From an uncultured Verrucomicrobiota bacterium (GTDB lineage: Bacteria > Verrucomicrobiota > Verrucomicrobiia > Limisphaerales > UBA9464), in NCBI GenBank assembly GCA_903925515.1, contig CAIYFP010000340.1:1-8897 (forward strand): a stretch of 8,897 nucleotides of DNA, given 5' to 3'. Within the stretch, counting starts at the first letter, position 1, and each line of letters starts with the position of its first letter. Positions 1 to 6,878 of the stretch are shown one piece after another. The translations under genes were made by a program, and so were the position numbers. A model generated the notes under the pieces. The model did not search any database, was not told where the DNA came from, and worked only from the letters and a program-made list of their open reading frames with translations.

Positions 1-70
1 GCGGAGACGCAGAGACGCGGAGACATGGGCCACCAACCTCTGCGTCTCCGCGCCTCTGCGGGATTTTTTG
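1..70. repeat. Palindromic array of 8-base repeats with terminator-like T-run
   Basis: Bases 1-24 are three tandem 8-mers (gcggagac, gcagagac, gcggagac). Bases 36-59 carry the reverse complements of the same units. Arms 1-14 and 38-51 pair perfectly over 14 bp. A second register pairs 8-22 with 46-60 with one mismatch. Six T residues follow at 64-69, so on the plus strand the element looks like an intrinsic terminator for a gene upstream of the window. The array starts at base 1, so it is probably cut by the window edge. From memory, arrays with this core (gcagagacgc/gcgtctctgc) are scattered through intergenic DNA of several environmental bacterial phyla; I cannot confirm that here. Repeat and palindrome are seen directly; the terminator role is inferred. 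Confidence 0.7.
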
Positions 71-342
71 CCTCATGGACGTGGGTGCGTTCCGCGACGG
101 ATTTCAATGGCATCGCCCGCTGGGTGAAGCCGGCCGATGGAGATTCGCCCGCTGGGCCGGGGTTCATGCCCATCCGCCACGATGGCGTGTTGGCACGCAG
201 CCTGCCGCATCCCGCCCGCTTGTGGATCGAGAGATTCCCTCCTCCTTACGCGGGGAGTTGGGGCAATCCCCGCGTCCATCATCCGGGGACGGTCCGCCGC
301 TTGGGCTTTCATGGAGACCGGCGTTCCCATAGCCTGCCGAAG
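71..342. other. Gene-free leader upstream of the glycosyltransferase
   Basis: This stretch of about 270 bases is open in the glycosyltransferase frame from base 25, but the translated residues show no glycosyltransferase or other recognisable motif, and two other frames are equally open. I therefore treat it as non-coding. It contains a 12-bp direct repeat (tcgcccgctggg at 113-124 and 145-156). It also contains a perfect 9-bp inverted repeat (248-256 with 267-275, 10-base loop) about 70 bases before the chosen start. No promoter with good -35 and -10 boxes is visible. The ATG at 166, preceded by a G-rich run, remains a possible earlier start of the downstream gene. Confidence 0.45.
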
Positions 343-1401
343 TTGAACGCCAGCAAGTCACGCCTGAGCATCATCGTCCTGAACTACAACGGGGCGCGAT
401 GGTTGGATCGTTGCGTGGATTCGCTCCGCAGCCAGACCATCCTCGGGCAATTCGAGTTGCTCATGGCCGACAATCGTTCCACCGACGGGTCCGACGCCAT
501 GGCCCGAAGGCTCATGGAGGACTTCCCCGGGGGACGTTTCATCGACAACGGCGCGAACCTCGGGTTCTGCGAGGGCAACAACCGGCCCGCCGCAATCGCC
601 GCGGGCGACTGGTTGCTTTTCCTCAACAACGACACATGGCTCGAGCCCGACTGCCTCGAAAAACTCATGGAAGGTGCCGAAGCCTCGGGAGCCGAGGCGG
701 CCATGCCCCTCGTGATGAACTATGCCGACGATTCCTTCCAGAGCTTGGGAATCCGCGGCCTCGATCCCTTCGGCTGGGGAAGCCACTTCGGCTCCATGCC
801 CCCGGGGCTGGACCCGCTCGAAATCCTCGCCCCGAATGGATGCGCCTTCCTGATCCGGGCGGACGTGTTCCGGTCCCTCGGCGGATTCGACCCCGTCTTC
901 TTCATGTACGCCGACGAGCTCGACCTCGGGCTTCGACTTTGGATCTCCGGGGGACGCGCCGTGGCGATTCCGGGAGCCCGACTCCACCATCGCGGCGCCG
1001 CGAACGTGAACCCCGCCGGGGACGGCACCGTGCAGGAAATCCGCACCAGCATCAGCACCCGCTTCTACTCCAATCGCAACTCCCTCCTCACGTTGCTCAA
1101 GTCGGGCGGCGGATGGCGCTCATGCCTCGCGTTGTTCCAAGTGGGGCTCATCCTCGCGGAAGGCGCGGTCGCGGGCTTGCTGTCCCGCAGTTGGGCGGTA
1201 TGCCGCCGCGGCTACCTCGCGGCGTTGGCCGATGCATGGCGTCTTCGGGCCCATTGGCTCGCCGAACGCCGGCGCATCCGATCCGGCCAACGCCGCGGCG
1301 AGGTCGAACTGCTCCGGCGATTCTTCACGCCACGCCCGCAACGGTGGGATGAACTCCGCCGGATCCGGAAGATGGGGCTCCCCAAGATCTCGCCTCGTTG
1401 A
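343..1401 (+). CDS. Family 2 glycosyltransferase, rhamnosyltransferase-like
   Basis: This is probably a cytoplasmic, membrane-associated GT-A enzyme that transfers a sugar, most likely L-rhamnose, from a nucleotide donor to a growing polysaccharide. Counted from TTG at 343 it has 352 residues. The N-terminal nucleotide-binding strand SIIVLNYNG lies near residues 9-17 and ADNRSTDGS near 42-50. The metal-binding NND is at 95-97 and an acidic ADELD at 190-194. A FYSNRNSLLTLLK stretch typical of WbbL-like rhamnosyltransferases follows near 241-253, and a hydrophobic segment near 261-280 may touch the membrane. The C-terminus is very arginine-rich. The start is uncertain: the frame is open back to 25, but the domain begins just after the TTG. 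ATG at 166 is the main alternative. The gene converges on rmlA with 48 bases between them, so it is not in the rml operon. The donor is inferred from the rml genes. Confidence 0.82.
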   Translation: MNASKSRLSIIVLNYNGARWLDRCVDSLRSQTILGQFELLMADNRSTDGSDAMARRLMEDFPGGRFIDNGANLGFCEGNNRPAAIAAGDWLLFLNNDTWLEPDCLEKLMEGAEASGAEAAMPLVMNYADDSFQSLGIRGLDPFGWGSHFGSMPPGLDPLEILAPNGCAFLIRADVFRSLGGFDPVFFMYADELDLGLRLWISGGRAVAIPGARLHHRGAANVNPAGDGTVQEIRTSISTRFYSNRNSLLTLLKSGGGWRSCLALFQVGLILAEGAVAGLLSRSWAVCRRGYLAALADAWRLRAHWLAERRRIRSGQRRGEVELLRRFFTPRPQRWDELRRIRKMGLPKISPR

Positions 1402-1449
1402 GCCGCCGGAGCGTCCACCGGAGCGAAATCATTCCTGCTGCAACCCGCC

Positions 1450-2331
1450 TCAGGCGTCCGCGATGACCTTCCTGAGATACGCGCCGTAGCCCGACTTGCC
1501 GAGTCGGGCGATCGACGCCGCAAGGTCTTCGCGGGTAAGCCAGCCCTGCCGGAAGCCGATCTCCTCAAGGCAGGCAATCTTCAGGCCCTGCCGATTCTCG
1601 ATGACCGACACGAACTGCCCGGCCTCGAGCAGGGAATCATGGGTGCCCGTGTCGAGCCATGCCGTGCCCCGGCCGAGGACTTCGACATGCAGGCCGCCTC
1701 GTTCAAGGTACAAGCGGTTGAGATCGGTGATCTCCAGCTCGCCGCGCATGGAGGGCTTCAGGCTCCGGGAAAGGGCAACGACATCGCCGTCGTAAAAGTA
1801 GATCCCGGGAATGGCATAGTTGGACTTGGGAACGGAGGGCTTCTCCTCCAACGACACCACCCGTCCCTCGCCGTCGAACTCGACCACTCCGTAGCTTCGG
1901 GGATCGGCGACATGGTAGCCGAATATCGTGGCTCCCGTGGCACGCTGGCTCGCGCGCTCCAGCGATCTGGCCAGGCCGTGCCCATAAAACAGATTGTCGC
2001 CCAGCACCAAGGTGGCGGGCTCGCCCTCCAGAAAACCCGCATCACTCGCGATGGGGAATGCTTGGGCGAGCCCATCCGGACTCGGTTGCTCCGCATACGA
2101 AAGCGAAACCCCAAATTGCGAGCCATCACCCAGCAGGCGACGGAACAACGGCAGGTCGGTCGGCGTCGAGATGACGAGGATTTCCCGGATGCCAGCAAGC
2201 ATCAGCACCGACAGCGGGTAGTAAACCATCGGCTTGTCATAGACCGGCATCAGTTGCTTCGAGACCGCGAGGGTCAACGGAAACAGACGGGTGCCGGATC
2301 CCCCGGCGAGGACGATGCCTTTGCGTTTCAT
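1450..2331 (-). CDS. rmlA: Glucose-1-phosphate thymidylyltransferase
   Basis: RmlA joins dTTP and glucose 1-phosphate to give dTDP-glucose and pyrophosphate, the first step of dTDP-L-rhamnose synthesis, in the cytoplasm. The protein has 293 residues from ATG 2331, the usual length of the family. The nucleotide-binding signature GGSGTRLFPLT is at 10-20 and SKQLMPVYDKPM at 24-35. LGDN is at 110-113, EEKP at 162-165 and the sugar-binding WLDTGTHDSLLEA stretch starts at 225. The C-terminal helices found in the long RmlA form are present. ATG 2340 would add three residues, and a TTG at 2409 overlapping the rmlB stop would add 26 without family resemblance; I prefer 2331 because homologues begin M-K-x-K-G. 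No Shine-Dalgarno is seen. It is the last gene of the minus-strand rml cluster, about 75 bases after rmlB. Confidence 0.97.
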   Translation of the reverse strand: MKRKGIVLAGGSGTRLFPLTLAVSKQLMPVYDKPMVYYPLSVLMLAGIREILVISTPTDLPLFRRLLGDGSQFGVSLSYAEQPSPDGLAQAFPIASDAGFLEGEPATLVLGDNLFYGHGLARSLERASQRATGATIFGYHVADPRSYGVVEFDGEGRVVSLEEKPSVPKSNYAIPGIYFYDGDVVALSRSLKPSMRGELEITDLNRLYLERGGLHVEVLGRGTAWLDTGTHDSLLEAGQFVSVIENRQGLKIACLEEIGFRQGWLTREDLAASIARLGKSGYGAYLRKVIADA

Positions 2332-2405
2332 GGCGTTCATGGCGGTGATCGGTGAGGGAAGGATGGAAACTTCAATCCAAAGCAAGCGGTCGGGGAGCCT
2401 CCGCC

Positions 2406-3473
2406 TCAACCCATGGTCCCGAGGCGTTCACGGGCGTATCGCCGGGCCGTGATCTCGGCCGCCCAACCCCGGTGGCCGAGATACCAATCGACGGTCTTCT
2501 CGATGCCGGTCTCGAAGTCCTCCCTCGGAGACCATCCCAGCTCGCGCCGGATCTTGGTGCTGTCGATGGCGTACCTGCGGTCGTGGCCGGGGCGATCGGC
2601 CACATGCGCGATCTGCTCCGCGTAGGACCGGCCATCGGGCCGCGGGTACTTGCGATCCAGCAGGGAACAGATGCGCTTCACGATGTCGATGTTCGCGCGC
2701 TCGTTGAGCCCGCCGACATGGTAGGTTTCACCGGGGCGCCCCCGGGTCAGGGCTAGCCAGATGGCGGTGGCGTGATCCTCGACGTACAGCCAATCCCGCA
2801 CCTGCCGGCCATCGCCGTACACGGGCAACGGCTTCCCCTCGAGGGCGTTCAGGATCATCAACGGGATGAGCTTCTCGGGGAAGTGGTACGGCCCGTAGTT
2901 GTTCGAGCAGTGGGTCGTGATCGTCGGAAAACCGTAGGTGTGGTGGAAGGCCCGGACCGCATGGTCGCTCGCCGCCTTCGACGCCGCGTAGGGCGAGTTC
3001 GGCTCGCAGGGACTCTCCTCGTCCCACGGCGCGTCGTCCGGACCGAGGGAGCCGTAAACCTCGTCGGTGGACACGTGGAGGAACCGGAACGCGCCTTTTC
3101 CCGGCTCGGGAAGGCTCGACCAATGCTGCTTCGCGCAGTTCAGCAGGCGGAGGGTCCCGATGACGTTCGTCTGGAAGAACGGCTCCGGTGAATCGATCGA
3201 CCGATCCACATGGGACTCGGCGGCGAAGTGGATGACCGCTTCGATCCGGTGCTCGGCAAGCAATCTCGCGACAAGGGCCGCGTCGCCGATGTCGCCATGA
3301 ACGAAGACATGGCGGGGATCCGACTCCACGGCGGCAAGGTTCGCCGGATTGCCCGCATAGGTCAGCGCATCCAGATTCACGATCCGCACACGCGCCGTCT
3401 CCGGATCGAGCAACCGCTGACGGATGAAGTTGGAGCCGATGAATCCGGCTCCGCCGGTGACAAGGAGATTCAT
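2406..3473 (-). CDS. rmlB: dTDP-glucose 4,6-dehydratase
   Basis: RmlB oxidises and dehydrates dTDP-glucose to dTDP-4-keto-6-deoxy-D-glucose using tightly bound NAD+. The 355-residue protein is an extended short-chain dehydrogenase of normal length. It has the Rossmann motif TGGAGFIGSNF at 6-16 and AAESHVDRSID at 84-94. The catalytic T136-D137-E138 triplet sits in VSTDEVYGS, and Y162-x-x-x-K166 in PYAASKAASDH. The conserved NNYGPYHFPEKLIP stretch starts at 191 and YVEDHATA at 230. All residues needed for the dehydratase, rather than a simple epimerase, are visible. The ATG at 3473 directly precedes the Rossmann strand. It follows the reductase gene by 57 bases and precedes rmlA, so the three are probably one transcript. 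Confidence 0.97.
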   Translation of the reverse strand: MNLLVTGGAGFIGSNFIRQRLLDPETARVRIVNLDALTYAGNPANLAAVESDPRHVFVHGDIGDAALVARLLAEHRIEAVIHFAAESHVDRSIDSPEPFFQTNVIGTLRLLNCAKQHWSSLPEPGKGAFRFLHVSTDEVYGSLGPDDAPWDEESPCEPNSPYAASKAASDHAVRAFHHTYGFPTITTHCSNNYGPYHFPEKLIPLMILNALEGKPLPVYGDGRQVRDWLYVEDHATAIWLALTRGRPGETYHVGGLNERANIDIVKRICSLLDRKYPRPDGRSYAEQIAHVADRPGHDRRYAIDSTKIRRELGWSPREDFETGIEKTVDWYLGHRGWAAEITARRYARERLGTMG

Positions 3474-3530
3474 GGACGGGGAACGCTGGGGGTGTCGGGG
3501 TGGTTCAGGATCACGGGACTTCGGGGCCGT

Positions 3531-4406
3531 TCATTCCTCGGCCCTTTGCCATCGCCGCAGGTCGCGCGCAATCGCCTCATGGACGTCGGTCATCCGGATG
3601 CCAACCGAAGCAAGCTTGGACGAACTCAACACGCAGTTCGATCGCGGCGTCATGGCCGCCATGCTCATGAACTCGGACTCGTCCTTGAAGAACCGGTACT
3701 CCTTTTTGCAGACGCCGCTCGCAAGGATCTGGTCCACCACCCCGCGCGTCGTCACCTCCCCGGGATTGGTGACGTTGTACGTGCCGAACGGAACCCGCTT
3801 CTCCCAGCAGGCCAGCGTGGCGGCAACGAACTCCCCGAGCTGGGATATGGAGTTGGTCGCGTCGAGCAGCCGCGGATACCGCATCAGCTTCGTCAGGTAG
3901 TTCCTCGGGCCCTCGCGATGCTCAAAGGGAATGCGGAGCCGCCAGATGTAAACGTCGGGCGCGTCGGCAAGCACCTCCTCGCCAAGGGCCTTCGTGCCGC
4001 TGTAAAAGGAGCAGTTGTTCTGGCGAAAGGTGAAGTTGGGCGCGTCCGTCTCCGTGAATCCGGTCCCGTCGGGGCGGCATCCGGTGTAGATGCAACCGGA
4101 AGACACGTGCCCCCATGGGATGCCGGCGGTGGCGCAGGCCTCGGCAATCCGGCCCGGAAGCACGGAGTTGCCGTCCAAGCAATCGGTCCTGTGGAGCTCG
4201 CAGGCGTCCACGTTGGGCTTGCCGGTGTAGCCCGCCGCGTTGATGAGAAAGCCCGGCTTGTCCGCCCGCAGCGCCGCCAGCAGCGTCGCAGGATCCGCAT
4301 AGTCCACCTCGGCCCGCCCGAGACTGCGAAACGCGATGCCCTTCCGCTCCAGAAGCTCGTGGTAGGCCCGGCCCACATAACCGGAGCCGCCGAGTAGGTA
4401 AATCAT
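3531..4406 (-). CDS. RmlD-like sugar-nucleotide reductase, similar to eukaryotic NRS/ER bifunctional 3,5-epimerase/4-reductase
   Basis: This protein probably completes dTDP-L-rhamnose by reducing, and possibly also epimerising, the 4-keto-6-deoxy sugar made by RmlB. It has 291 residues from ATG 4406. The Rossmann motif GGSGYVG is at 6-12 and the SDR catalytic Y135-x-x-x-K139 in FYSGTKALGEE. Its conserved blocks (NAAGYTGKPNVDACE from 56, SGCIY at 103-107, DAPNFT from 121, RNYLTKLMRY from 168, YNVTNPGEV from 210, TPRSNC from 253) match, as I remember them, plant UER1/RHM C-terminal domains and mimivirus L780 better than typical bacterial RmlD. C105 and K173 align with the Cys and Lys I recall as the epimerase pair of the Arabidopsis enzyme. 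No rmlC lies nearby. It is first in the minus-strand cluster. A start at 4451 would add 15 residues without family match. The dehydrogenase fold is clear; bifunctionality is inferred. Confidence 0.85.
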   Translation of the reverse strand: MIYLLGGSGYVGRAYHELLERKGIAFRSLGRAEVDYADPATLLAALRADKPGFLINAAGYTGKPNVDACELHRTDCLDGNSVLPGRIAEACATAGIPWGHVSSGCIYTGCRPDGTGFTETDAPNFTFRQNNCSFYSGTKALGEEVLADAPDVYIWRLRIPFEHREGPRNYLTKLMRYPRLLDATNSISQLGEFVAATLACWEKRVPFGTYNVTNPGEVTTRGVVDQILASGVCKKEYRFFKDESEFMSMAAMTPRSNCVLSSSKLASVGIRMTDVHEAIARDLRRWQRAEE

Positions 4407-4736
4407 GTCCAATCGCGACCAAAAGGGATTCGTTTGGCCGACTCCGAACAAGACTTTTCGTGGATCTCGGAATCAAAGGCCGCGCAAGAAGTCCCGAACT
4501 CCCACCCGGGTTCCATCGGCTGAAAAGGTCCATCCCGCGTACTTTCACGTGTCCCGATGGCACCGGACGGCGGGGCGCGCGTTCGATGAGGTTCTTCCCC
4601 TTTGAAAAATCGCTGCACTCGCCGCGCGCGCCCCGGTTACCCCCTCCCCATGACAGGTCCGCGTTCGGCTCGCCCCCCCGCCATCACCGGGAACCTCGTC
4701 CTTGCATCCGCGCGGCACCCTGAACACCATGCTCCC
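4407..4736. promoter_or_regulatory. Divergent intergenic region with GC-only inverted repeat
   Basis: These 330 bases separate the minus-strand rml cluster from the plus-strand pseudopilin, so the promoters of both should lie here. I cannot place convincing -35/-10 pairs. TTGAAA at 4602-4607 has only a GC run at the expected -10 distance. The most visible structure is a perfect 11-bp inverted repeat made only of G and C (4571-4581 with 4625-4635). Its arms flank a 43-base spacer that includes the most A/T-rich patch of the region (tttgaaaaat). It could be an operator or an RNA stem in a long leader. No gene is supported here. Confidence 0.45.
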
Positions 4737-5645
4737 ATGAGCGCCATGCGTGTTTCGGCGTCCGGGCGAACGGACGCACGGGGAGGTTTCACCCTGATCG
4801 AGCTTCTGGTTGTGATCGCCATCATCGCGATCTTGGCGGGCATGCTTCTCCCCGCGTTGGGCAAGGCCAAGAGCAAGGCCCAAGGCATCGCCTGCCTCAA
4901 CAACACCAAGCAACTCGCCCTCGCGTGGATCGTCTATTCCAACGACTTCAACGACCGCGTCGCCAACAACTACGGCGTGAGCGAGACGATCGACGCCATC
5001 AACCGCCGCATCTTCGACAACTGGGTCAACAACGTCATGACATGGGGCGCGGGCTCCGGCACCGCCGAGATCTCCGTCACCAACATGGCGTGGATCGCCA
5101 ATGGCGTCCTCGGCAAGTACACCGCAGCCGCCCTCGGCGTGTACAAGTGCCCCTCCGACAACTTCGTCGCACCCGCCCAGCGCCGCGCTGGCTACAAGCA
5201 GCGCAACCGCTCGCTCTCCATGAACTCCTTCTTCGGGCGCTTCTCCACCGGAAACGACCCCACCGCGCAGGGCCGCAACTGGGGGTTCCCGGACCGCATC
5301 CAGTTCCTCAAGACCGCCGATTGCCCCGCCCCCGCCAAGACATGGCTGACGCTCGACGAGCACGCCGACTCCATCAACGACGGCTTCTTCATCAACAACC
5401 CCACCGCCCCGAACTGGGGGGACGTCCCCGCCTCCTATCACAACGGCGCCTGCGGCTTCTCCTTTGCAGACGGCCACTCCGAGATCAGGCGCTGGCTCAG
5501 CCGCGCCTCCAAGTACACCCGCGTCGCCTACGCCTACCCCAACATGATCGCCTTCGACGCCCCGGGTAAGCAGGACTACGCATGGTACCTCGAACGCACC
5601 GGCTACGTGGACGCGCGCTCCGGCCGCCGCGACTACGGCTACTAG
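4737..5645 (+). CDS. Type IV pilin-like pseudopilin with C-terminal H-X9-DG motif
   Basis: This is a predicted envelope protein of the pseudopilin family, processed by a prepilin peptidase; its cargo or function is unknown. From ATG 4737 it has 302 residues. A 17-residue basic leader ends in G17, followed by F18-T-L-I-E22, the class III signal with the conserved Glu at +5 of the mature chain. A hydrophobic helix of about 20 residues (LLVVIAIIAILAGMLLPALG) comes next. The C-terminal domain carries H235-x9-D245-G246 inside SYHNGACGFSFADGHSE. This arrangement is typical of the very large pseudopilin families of Verrucomicrobiota, Lentisphaerota and Planctomycetota. In-frame TTG 4602 and ATG 4650 would lengthen the leader implausibly; ATG 4746 is possible. 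No secretion or pilus assembly gene is adjacent, so it is probably a stand-alone copy. Confidence 0.9.
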   Translation: MSAMRVSASGRTDARGGFTLIELLVVIAIIAILAGMLLPALGKAKSKAQGIACLNNTKQLALAWIVYSNDFNDRVANNYGVSETIDAINRRIFDNWVNNVMTWGAGSGTAEISVTNMAWIANGVLGKYTAAALGVYKCPSDNFVAPAQRRAGYKQRNRSLSMNSFFGRFSTGNDPTAQGRNWGFPDRIQFLKTADCPAPAKTWLTLDEHADSINDGFFINNPTAPNWGDVPASYHNGACGFSFADGHSEIRRWLSRASKYTRVAYAYPNMIAFDAPGKQDYAWYLERTGYVDARSGRRDYGY

Positions 5646-5687
5646 CCCCCACGCCAAGGCATACCAGCCTCTCACATTTCCTTCCTG

Positions 5688-5730
5688 CGGCTGTCGCGGA
5701 AAACCAGCCGTCGCCACGAATCCTCGTGGC
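5688..5730 (+). promoter_or_regulatory. Two adjacent stem-loops before the LuxE-family gene
   Basis: The 98-base gap between the pseudopilin stop and the LuxE-family start contains two consecutive perfect hairpins: cggctg/cagccg (5688-5693 with 5705-5710) and gccacga/tcgtggc (5713-5719 with 5724-5730, four-base loop). The second ends 13 bases before the ATG. There is no T-run, so a classical intrinsic terminator is unlikely. They could be a 3' end for the pseudopilin message or structure affecting LuxE translation. Short stems arise easily in GC-rich DNA, so confidence is low. Confidence 0.35.
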
Positions 5731-5743
5731 TCCTCAAAACCGC

Positions 5744-6877
5744 ATGCACGATTCCCTCCCGTCCCTCGCCTCCGAAGTCGCACGCCTGATTCGCGCCCAA
5801 CCCGAACAGGTTTCCCCATGCGCCTTCAATGACCTCGCGGCCCGCATCCTCGCGGCCCAGCGATCCCTCAACCCTGCATACGCCGCATGGTGCGCCGCAT
5901 CGCCGGCCCGTGCCTCCCGCGGCACGGGTCCGGACGCCTACCCGGCCGTCCCCACGGAGGCCTTCAAGCACGCCGCCTTCTCCTGCATCCCGGCCGGAAC
6001 CCACTCCACCGAGTTCCGCTCCTCCGGCACGACCGCCCATGTCCCCTCACGCCACCTGCACCACGACGATTCCCTCGCGCTCTACAAGGCCTCCGCCATG
6101 GCCGGGTTCAGTCGCATCGTCCTGCAAGGCTTCGGCAACGAACCCGACCGCCTCGCCACGCTATCGCCCCTTCTCCTGTCCCTGACTCCGCCCCTTCACG
6201 AGGCCCCCAACTCCTCCCTCGTCCACATGCTCCATTGGGCCGTCCAACTCCACGGGGGCCCCGGCTCGGCCTTCCTCGGCAGCCGTTCCCACGACGGCAC
6301 ATGGCAAACCCACGCAGACGCCGTCTTGCTCTCCGTCTCCGAGGCTCGCTCCGCCCTCCGCCCCGTCGCGCTCATGGGAACCGCGTTCAACATCGTCCAC
6401 CTCCTCGACGAGCTCGCCCGCCGCAACATCAAGGTCGCGCTCCCCCCCGGCTCACGCCTCATGGAAACCGGCGGCTACAAGGGACGCTCCCGTGAGTTGT
6501 CACGAGCCGACCTCCACGCCTCGGCCTCGGCCGCGTTTCAGCTCCCGGCCGCCTCCATCATCACCGAGTACGGCATGACCGAGCTCGGCTCCCAAGCCTA
6601 CGACCGCCCGGCGGCGCCCGCGCCACACAACCCGCGACACGCTCCCGGCATCCTCCAGTTCTCCCATTGGTCACGCGCCACCGTCGTCTCCCCCGAAACC
6701 GGCCAAGAGGTCGCCGAAGGCGCCGCCGGAATCGTGGAAGTCCTCGACCTCGCCAATGTCTGGTCCGTCGCCAAGGTCCGAACGTCGGACCTCGCCATCC
6801 GACGCGGCACGGGATTCGAGCTCCTCGGACGCGCGCCCGCCGCCGAGCCCCGCGGCTGCTCCCGCATGAATCCATGA
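5744..6877 (+). CDS. LuxE-family acyl-protein synthetase (fatty-acid activating)
   Basis: LuxE enzymes adenylate a fatty acid with ATP and hold the acyl group on a cysteine for reduction by LuxC. The 377-residue protein has the family's normal length. It carries ANL-superfamily motifs: STEFRSSGTT at 88-97, ETGGYKGR at 241-248, EYGMTELGSQAYD from 275 and the TSDL...LLGRAP block near 347-364. It ends soon after, without the C-terminal lid domain of acyl-CoA synthetases. C372 in RGCS, six residues from the end, matches the position of the acyl-accepting cysteine of LuxE. The ATG at 5744 is the first plausible start; a longer frame from 5582 overlaps the pseudopilin. The stop is one base before the LuxC-family ATG, implying translational coupling. 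No luciferase or LuxD is present, so the aldehyde is not for light. A PaaK-like CoA ligase is the alternative but fits less well. Confidence 0.88.
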   Translation: MHDSLPSLASEVARLIRAQPEQVSPCAFNDLAARILAAQRSLNPAYAAWCAASPARASRGTGPDAYPAVPTEAFKHAAFSCIPAGTHSTEFRSSGTTAHVPSRHLHHDDSLALYKASAMAGFSRIVLQGFGNEPDRLATLSPLLLSLTPPLHEAPNSSLVHMLHWAVQLHGGPGSAFLGSRSHDGTWQTHADAVLLSVSEARSALRPVALMGTAFNIVHLLDELARRNIKVALPPGSRLMETGGYKGRSRELSRADLHASASAAFQLPAASIITEYGMTELGSQAYDRPAAPAPHNPRHAPGILQFSHWSRATVVSPETGQEVAEGAAGIVEVLDLANVWSVAKVRTSDLAIRRGTGFELLGRAPAAEPRGCSRMNP

Positions 6878-6878
6878 C

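Noticed and set aside
25..342. N-terminal extension of the glycosyltransferase to ATG 25
   Set aside because: It would start inside the palindromic repeat, and its 106 residues show no family resemblance. The GT2 fold begins right after TTG 343.
399..1352. Plus-strand frame of 317 codons overlapping the glycosyltransferase
   Set aside because: The translation is dominated by Arg, Pro and His, typical of an off-frame reading of high-GC coding DNA. The glycosyltransferase frame carries all the motifs.
1402..1449. Possible bidirectional terminator between convergent glycosyltransferase and rmlA
   Set aside because: Only a near-duplicated ccgccggagcg/ccaccggagcg direct repeat is present; there is no inverted repeat followed by a T-run.
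4602..4630. TTGAAA as a -35 box for the pseudopilin
   Set aside because: The expected -10 position falls in an uninterrupted GC run, with no TATAAT-like sequence.
4729..4740. Three-codon frame ATG-CTC-CCA-TGA whose stop overlaps the pseudopilin ATG
   Set aside because: A coupled leader peptide this short cannot be told from chance, and there is no Shine-Dalgarno or conservation evidence.
4545..5819. Minus-strand open frame of 424 codons opposite the pseudopilin
   Set aside because: It lies antisense to a gene with clear prepilin and H-X9-DG motifs. Its composition (runs of G, V, A, R) is that of a GC-rich shadow frame, and it has no recognisable domain.
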